The notes under the pieces were generated by a model. That model was not told the origin of the DNA. It saw only the letters and a list, made by a program, of their open reading frames with translations, and made no database searches. This document shows positions 59,088 to 64,000 of a stretch of DNA of 64,000 nt, in pieces. Location of the stretch: positions 67,127,501-67,191,500 of the forward strand of contig CM060834.1 of assembly GCA_030762175.1 (NCBI GenBank), written 5' to 3'. This stretch comes from Metallyticus violacea (taxonomy: Eukaryota > Arthropoda > Insecta > Mantodea > Metallyticidae). The position numbers and the translations under genes are program-made. Numbering within the stretch: the first letter of the stretch is position 1; each line of letters begins with the position of its first letter.

Positions 59088-60814
59088 TTTGTTAGCCTCA
59101 GTAAAGCATATTATGCGCAAAGAATCTCGAAAAGAAAAAAAATTTTTTTCGAAGTTTGGAAACTTCCTTAGAATCACTTTTTTTCCGTTCTTATTTGAGA
59201 TAACTGGTTCTCTTTCATTATACTAGTTTGATAGCCTCAGTAAAGCATATTATGCGCAAAGAATCTGGAAAAGAAAAAAAATTTTTTTCGAAGTTTGGAA
59301 ACTTCGTTTGAATCACTTTTTTTCCGTTCTTATTTGAGATAACTGGTTCTCTTTCATTATATTAGTTTGATAGCGTCAGTAAAGCATATTATGCGCAAAG
59401 AATCTGGAAAAGAAAAAAAATTTTTTTCGAAGTTTGGAAACTTCGTTAGAATCACTTTTTTTCCGTTCTTATTTGAGATAACTGGTTCTCTTTCATTATA
59501 CTAGTTTGATAGGCTCAGTAAAGCATATTATGCGCAAAGAATCTCAAAGAAAAAAAAAAATATTTTTTCGAAGTTTGGAAACGTCGTTTGAATCACTTTT
59601 TTCCGTTCTTATTTGAGATTACTGGTTCTCTTTCATTATAGTAGTTTGATAGCCTCAGAAATGCATATTATGCACAAAGAATCACGAAAAGAAAAAAAAA
59701 TTTTTCGAAGTTTGGAAACTTCGTTAGAATCACTTTTTTTCCGTTCTTATTTGAGATAACTGGTTCTCTTTCATTATACTAGTTTGATAGCCTCAGAAAA
59801 GCATATTATGCGCAAAGAATCTCGAAAAAAAAAAGGTTTTTTTCGAAGTTGGGAAACTTCGTTAGATTCACTTTTTTCCGTTCTTATTTGAGAAAACTGG
59901 TTCTCTTTCATTATACTAGTTTGATAGCCTCAGTAAAGCATATTATGCGCAAAGAATCTCGAAAAGAAAAAAGTTTTTTTTTGAAGTTTGGAAACTTCGT
60001 TTGAATCACTTTTTTTCCGTTCTTATTTGAGATAACTGTTTCTCTTTCATTATACTGGTTTGATAGCCTCAGTAAAGCATATTATGCGCAAACAATCTCG
60101 AAAAGAAAAAAAATTTTTTTCAAAGTTTGGAAATTTCGTTAGAATCACTTTTTTTCCGTTCTTATTTGAGATAACTGGTTCTCTTTCATTATACTAGTTT
60201 GATAGGCTCAGTAAAGCATATTATGCGCAAAGAATCTCGAAGAGAAAAAAAAATATTTTTTCGAAGTTTGGAAACGTCGTTTGAATCACTTTTTTCCGTT
60301 CTTATTTGAGATTACTGGTTCTCTTTCATTATAGTAGTTTGATAGCCTCAGAAAATCATATTATGCACAAAGAATCACGAAAAGAAAAAAAAATTTTTTC
60401 GAAGTTTGGAAACTTCGTTAGAATCACTTTTTTTCCCTTCTTATTTGAGATAACTGGTTCTCTTTCATTATACTAGTTTGATAGCCTCAGAAAAGCATAT
60501 TATGCGCAAAGAATCTCGAAAACAAAAAATTTTTTTCGAAGTTTGGAAACTTCGTTAGAATCACTTCTTTTCCGTTCTTATTTGAGAAAACTGGTTCTCT
60601 TTCATTATACTAGTTTGATAGGCTCAGTAAAGCATATTATGCGCAAAGAATCTCGAAAAGAAAAAAATTTTTTTTCGAAGTTTGGAAACTTTGTTTGAAT
60701 GACTTTTTTTCCGTTCTTATTTGAGATAACTGGTTCTCTTTCATTATACTAGTTTGATAGCCTCAGTAAAGCATATTATGCGCAAAGAATCTCGAAAAGA
60801 AAAAAAAATTTTTT
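59010..60814 (+). repeat. 1805 bp tandem unit, copy 2 (13 monomers)
   Basis: It is a direct copy of 57205-59009, entered through a V/I hybrid monomer and left through a normal V at about 60753. Its own changes include ATAACTGTTTCTC near 60033 and CAGAAAATCATATT near 60350. Confidence 0.88.
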
Positions 60815-63800
60815 CGAAGTTTGGAAACGTCGTTTGAATCACTTTTTCCGTTCTTATTTGAGATTACTGGTTCTCTTTCATTATAGTAGTTTGATAGCCT
60901 CAGAAAAGCATATTATGCGCAAAAAATCTCGAAAAGAAAAAAGTTTTTTTTCGAAGTTTGGAAACTTCGTTAGAATCACTTTTTTTCCGTTCTTATTTGA
61001 GATAACTGGTTCTCTTTCATTATACTAGTTTGATAGCCTCAGTAAAGCATATTATGCGCAAAGAATCTGGAAAAGAAAAAAAATTATTTTCGAAGTTTGG
61101 AAACTTCGTTAGAATCACTTTTTTCCGTTCTTAATTGAGATAACTGGTTCTCTTTCATTATACTAGTTTGATAGCCTCAGTAAAGCATATTATGCGCAAA
61201 GAATCTCGAAAAGAAAAAAGTTTTTTTTTGAAGTTTGGAAACTTCGTTAGAATCACTTTTTTTCCGTTCTTATTTGAGATAACTGGTTCTCTTTCATTAT
61301 ACTAGTTTGATAGGCTCAGTAAAGCATATTATGCGCAAAGAATCTCGAAAAGAAAAAAATTTTTTTTCGAAGTTTGGAAACGTCGTTTGAATCACTTTTT
61401 TCCGTTCTTATTTGAGATTACTGGTTCTCTTTCATTATAGTAGTTTGATAGCCTCAGAAAAGCATATTATGCACAAAGAATCTCGAAAAGAAAAAAAATT
61501 TTTTCGAAGTTTGGAAACGTCGTTTGAATCACTTTTTTCCGTTCTTATTTGAGATTACTGGTTCTCTTTCATTATAGTAGTTTGATAGCCTCAGAAAAGC
61601 ATATTATGCACAAAGAATCTCGAAAAGAAAAAAAATTTTTTCGAAGTTTGGACACTTCGTTAGAATCACTTTTTTTCCGATCTTATTTGAAATAACTGAT
61701 TCTCTTTCATTATACTAGTTTGATAGCCTCAGCAAAGCATATTATGCGCAAAGAATCTCGAAAAGAAAAAAAATTTTTTCGAAGTTTGGAAACTTCGTTA
61801 GAATCACTTTTTTTCCGTTCTTATTTGAGATAACTGGTTCTCTTTCATTATACTAGTTTGATAGCCTCAGCAAAGAATATTATGCGCAAAGAATCTCGAA
61901 AAGAAAAAAAATTTTTTCGAAGTTTGGAAACTTCGTTAGAATCACTTTTTTTCCGTTCTTATTTGAGATAACTGGTTCTCTTTCATTATACTAGTTTGAT
62001 AGGCTCAGTAAAGCATATTATGCGCAAAGAATCTCAAAGAAAAAAAAAATATTTTTTCGAAGTTTGGAAACGTCGTTTGAATCACTTTTTTCCGTTCTTA
62101 TTTGAGATTACTGGTTCTCTTTCATTATAGTAGTTTGATAGCCTCAGAAATGCATATTATGCACAAAGAATCACGAAAAGAAAAAAAAAATTTTCGAAGT
62201 TTGGAAACTTCGTTAGAATCACTTTTTTTCCGTTCTTATTTGAGATAACTGGTTCTCTTTCATTATACTTGTTTGATAGCCTCAGAAAAGCATATTATGC
62301 GCAAAGAATCTCGAAAACAAAAAAGGTTTTTTTCGAAGTTGGGAAACTTCGTTAGATTCACTTTTTTTCCGTTCTTATTTGAGAAAACTGGTTCTCTTTC
62401 ATTATACTAGTTTGATAGCCTCAGTAAAGCATATTATGCGCAAAGAATCTCGAAAAGAAAAAAGTTTTTTTTTGAAGTTTGGAAACTTCGTTTGAATCAC
62501 TTTTTTTCCGTTCTTATTTGAGATAACTGGTTCTCTTTCATTATACTGGTTTGATAGCCTCAGTAAAGCATATTATGCGCAAACAATCTCGAAAAGAAAA
62601 AAAATTTTTTTCGAAGTTTGGAAATTTCGTTAGAATCACTTTTTTTCCGTTCTTATTTGAGATAACTGGTTCTCTTTCATTATACTAGTTTGTTAGCCTC
62701 AGTAAAGCATATTATGCGCAAAGAATCTCGAAAAGAAAAAAAATTTTTTTCGAAGTTTGGAAACTTCCTTAGAATCACTTTTTTTCCGTTCTTATTTGAG
62801 ATAACTGGTTCTCTTTCATTATACTAGTTTGATAGCCTCAGTAAAGCATATTATGCGCAAAGAATCTGGAAAAGAAAAAAAATTTTTTTCGAAGTTTGGA
62901 AACTTCGTTTGAATCACTTTTTTTCCGTTCTTATTTGAGATAACTGGTTCTCTTTCATTATATTAGTTTGATAGCGTCAGTAAAGCATATTATGCGAAAA
63001 GAATCTGGAAAAGAAAAAAAATTTTTTTCGAAGTTTGGAAACTTCGTTAGAATCACTTTTTTCCGTTCTTATTTGAGATAACTGGTTCTCTTTCATTATA
63101 CTAGTTTGATAGCCTCAGTAAAGCATATTATGCGCAAAGAATCTGGAAAAGAAAAAAAATTTTTTTCGAAGTTTGGAAACTTCGTTAGAATCACTTTTTT
63201 TCCGTTCTTATTTGAGATAACTGGTTCTCTTTCATTATACTAGTTTGATAGGCTCAGTAAAGCATATTATGCGCAAAGAATCTCAAAGAAAAAAAAAATA
63301 TTTTTTCGAAGTTTGGAAACGTCGTTTGAATCACTTTTTTCCGTTCTGTATTTGAGATTACTGGTTCTTTTTCATTATAGTAGTTTGATAGCCTCAGAAA
63401 TGCATATTATGCACAAAGAATCACAAAAAGAAAAAAAAATTTTTCGAAGTTTGGAAACTTCGTTAGAATCACTTTTTTTCCGTTCTTATTTGAGATAACT
63501 GGTTCTCTTTCATTATACTAGTTTGATAGCCTCAGAAAAGCATATTATGCGCAAAGAATCTCGAAAAAAAAAAGGTTTTTTTCGAAGTTGGGAAACTTCG
63601 TTAGATTCACTTTTTTTCCGTTCTTATTTGAGAAAACTGGTTCTCTTTCATTATACTAGTTTGATAGCCTCAGTAAAGCATATTATGCGCAAAGAATCTC
63701 GAAAAGAAAAAAGTTTTTTTTTGAAGTTTGGAAACTTCGTTTGAATCACTTTTTTTCCGTTCTTATTTGAGATAACTGGTTCTCTTTCATTATACTAGTT

Positions 63801-64000
63801 TGATAGCCTCAGTAAAGCATATTATGCGCAAAGAATCTCGAAAAGAAAAAAGTTTTTTTTTGAAGTTTGGAAACTTCGTTAGAATCACTTTTTTTCCGTT
63901 CTTATTTGAGATAACTGGTTCTCTTTCATTATACTAGTTTGATAGGCTCAGTAAAGCATATTATGCGCAAAGAATCTCGAAAAGAAAAAAATTTTTTTTC
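60815..64000 (+). repeat. Right end of window: V-W-N-H'-A-BA-B-C-D-E-F-G, H to M, E-F-G-H-H'-A
   Basis: Class order continues without interruption, and the last monomer (63938-64000) is cut by the window edge just after its A/T tract. From about 62278 the order parallels 49665-51385, with G at 50909 and 63523 offset 12614. F near 63405 has GAATCACAAAAAG, and the preceding E has CCGTTCTGTATTTG (near 63344), both single-copy changes. No gene or insert is present. Confidence 0.83.
61444..61580 (+). repeat. Hybrid monomer B/A, single-monomer tandem duplication
   Basis: The head is B (CAGAAAAGC, ATGCAC, T6 tract) and the tail is A (AAACGTCGTTTG, GATTACTGG, TATAGTAG). It is followed by a complete B at 61581. 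Elsewhere A leads to B directly, so this is a gain of one repeat length (137-138 bp) by exchange between neighbouring A and B. The breakpoint lies between ATGCAC and CGTCG. Confidence 0.83.

Larger units (their letters stand above)
1..64000 (+). repeat. Tandem satellite array, ~139 bp monomer, filling the window
   Basis: One monomer type repeats head to tail from the first base to the last. Full monomers start at 1, 140, 279 and so on, and the last start is at 63938. The distance from 140 to 63938 divided by the visible period gives a mean near 138.7 bp and about 460 full copies. Length varies by 1-2 bp, mostly in the A/T tract and the T run before CCGTT. No copy is inverted and I saw no unique or foreign sequence between copies. 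Most monomers carry a TTCGAA site and an ACTAGT site, which would give a ~139 bp digestion ladder. The family and host are not recognised. Centromeric or heterochromatic location is inferred from array size and higher-order structure only. Confidence 0.98.

Noticed and set aside
1..64000. CRISPR array, because of regular short repeats
   Set aside because: There are no unique spacers. The whole ~139 bp unit is repeated, units vary by scattered substitutions, and no cas-like coding sequence is present.
1..64000. Tandem tRNA, 5S rRNA or snRNA gene cluster
   Set aside because: The ~139 bp unit has no recognisable A/B box, C box or conserved RNA core. The T runs resemble RNA polymerase III stops only because the sequence is T-rich.
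1..64000. Recombination hotspot at the A/T tract or 18 bp dyad
   Set aside because: Some switch windows cover it (53721-53754, about 59010-59023), but others clearly do not: 33432-33440 is in the monomer head and 46567-46580 is after the T run. With so few resolved breakpoints no hotspot can be claimed.

Overview
The window is satellite DNA from end to end. I read one head-to-tail tandem array of a ~139 bp, AT-rich monomer (a consensus-like copy is about 30% GC). There are about 460 full copies, all in the same orientation. I found no unique sequence, no mobile element, no RNA gene and no credible protein-coding gene. The array enters at base 1 on a monomer start and leaves at base 64000 inside a monomer, so both ends lie outside the window. 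An array of this size and organisation points to a eukaryotic chromosome, most likely centromeric, pericentromeric or another heterochromatic block. I do not recognise the satellite family and cannot name the organism.

Each monomer has three fixed landmarks: a short dyad (GCATA-T-TATGC), an A8T7-type tract, and directly after it an 18 bp dyad (CGAAGTTTGGAAACTTCG). Diagnostic substitutions sort the monomers into about 24 classes, which I letter A to X for this annotation. The classes follow one another in a fixed order as four modules: A-B-C-D-E-F-G; X-S-T-U-V-W-N-H'; H-I-J-K-L-M; and N-H-O-H-I-J'-P-Q-R. The array is built by chaining and re-chaining these modules, so it is a complex multi-module higher-order repeat (HOR) rather than one simple HOR.

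Layout: 1-3757 is the most heterogeneous part, with many single-copy substitutions. 3758-16931 holds a 32-monomer unit of 4438 bp present twice in tandem (5334-9771, 9772-14209). 16932-29128 begins as a second copy of the 3758 region, displaced by 13174 bp. 29129-38152 is a tandem pair of a 4303 bp unit, the second copy carrying a nested 418 bp duplication. 38153-48230 repeats much of that and contains a 1665 bp tandem pair. 48231-64000 is dominated by A-B-C-E-F-G and H-to-M modules and contains tandem pairs of 1388 bp and 1805 bp.

At each tandem-pair junction one monomer is a hybrid of two classes, joined in register. This is the expected product of unequal exchange between misaligned monomers, and several breakpoints can be narrowed to 9-45 bp. 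Similarity rises from left to right, which fits an older, less homogenised left side and a recently amplified right side. All of this was read by eye, so lengths, class boundaries and 'identical' statements should be confirmed by alignment.
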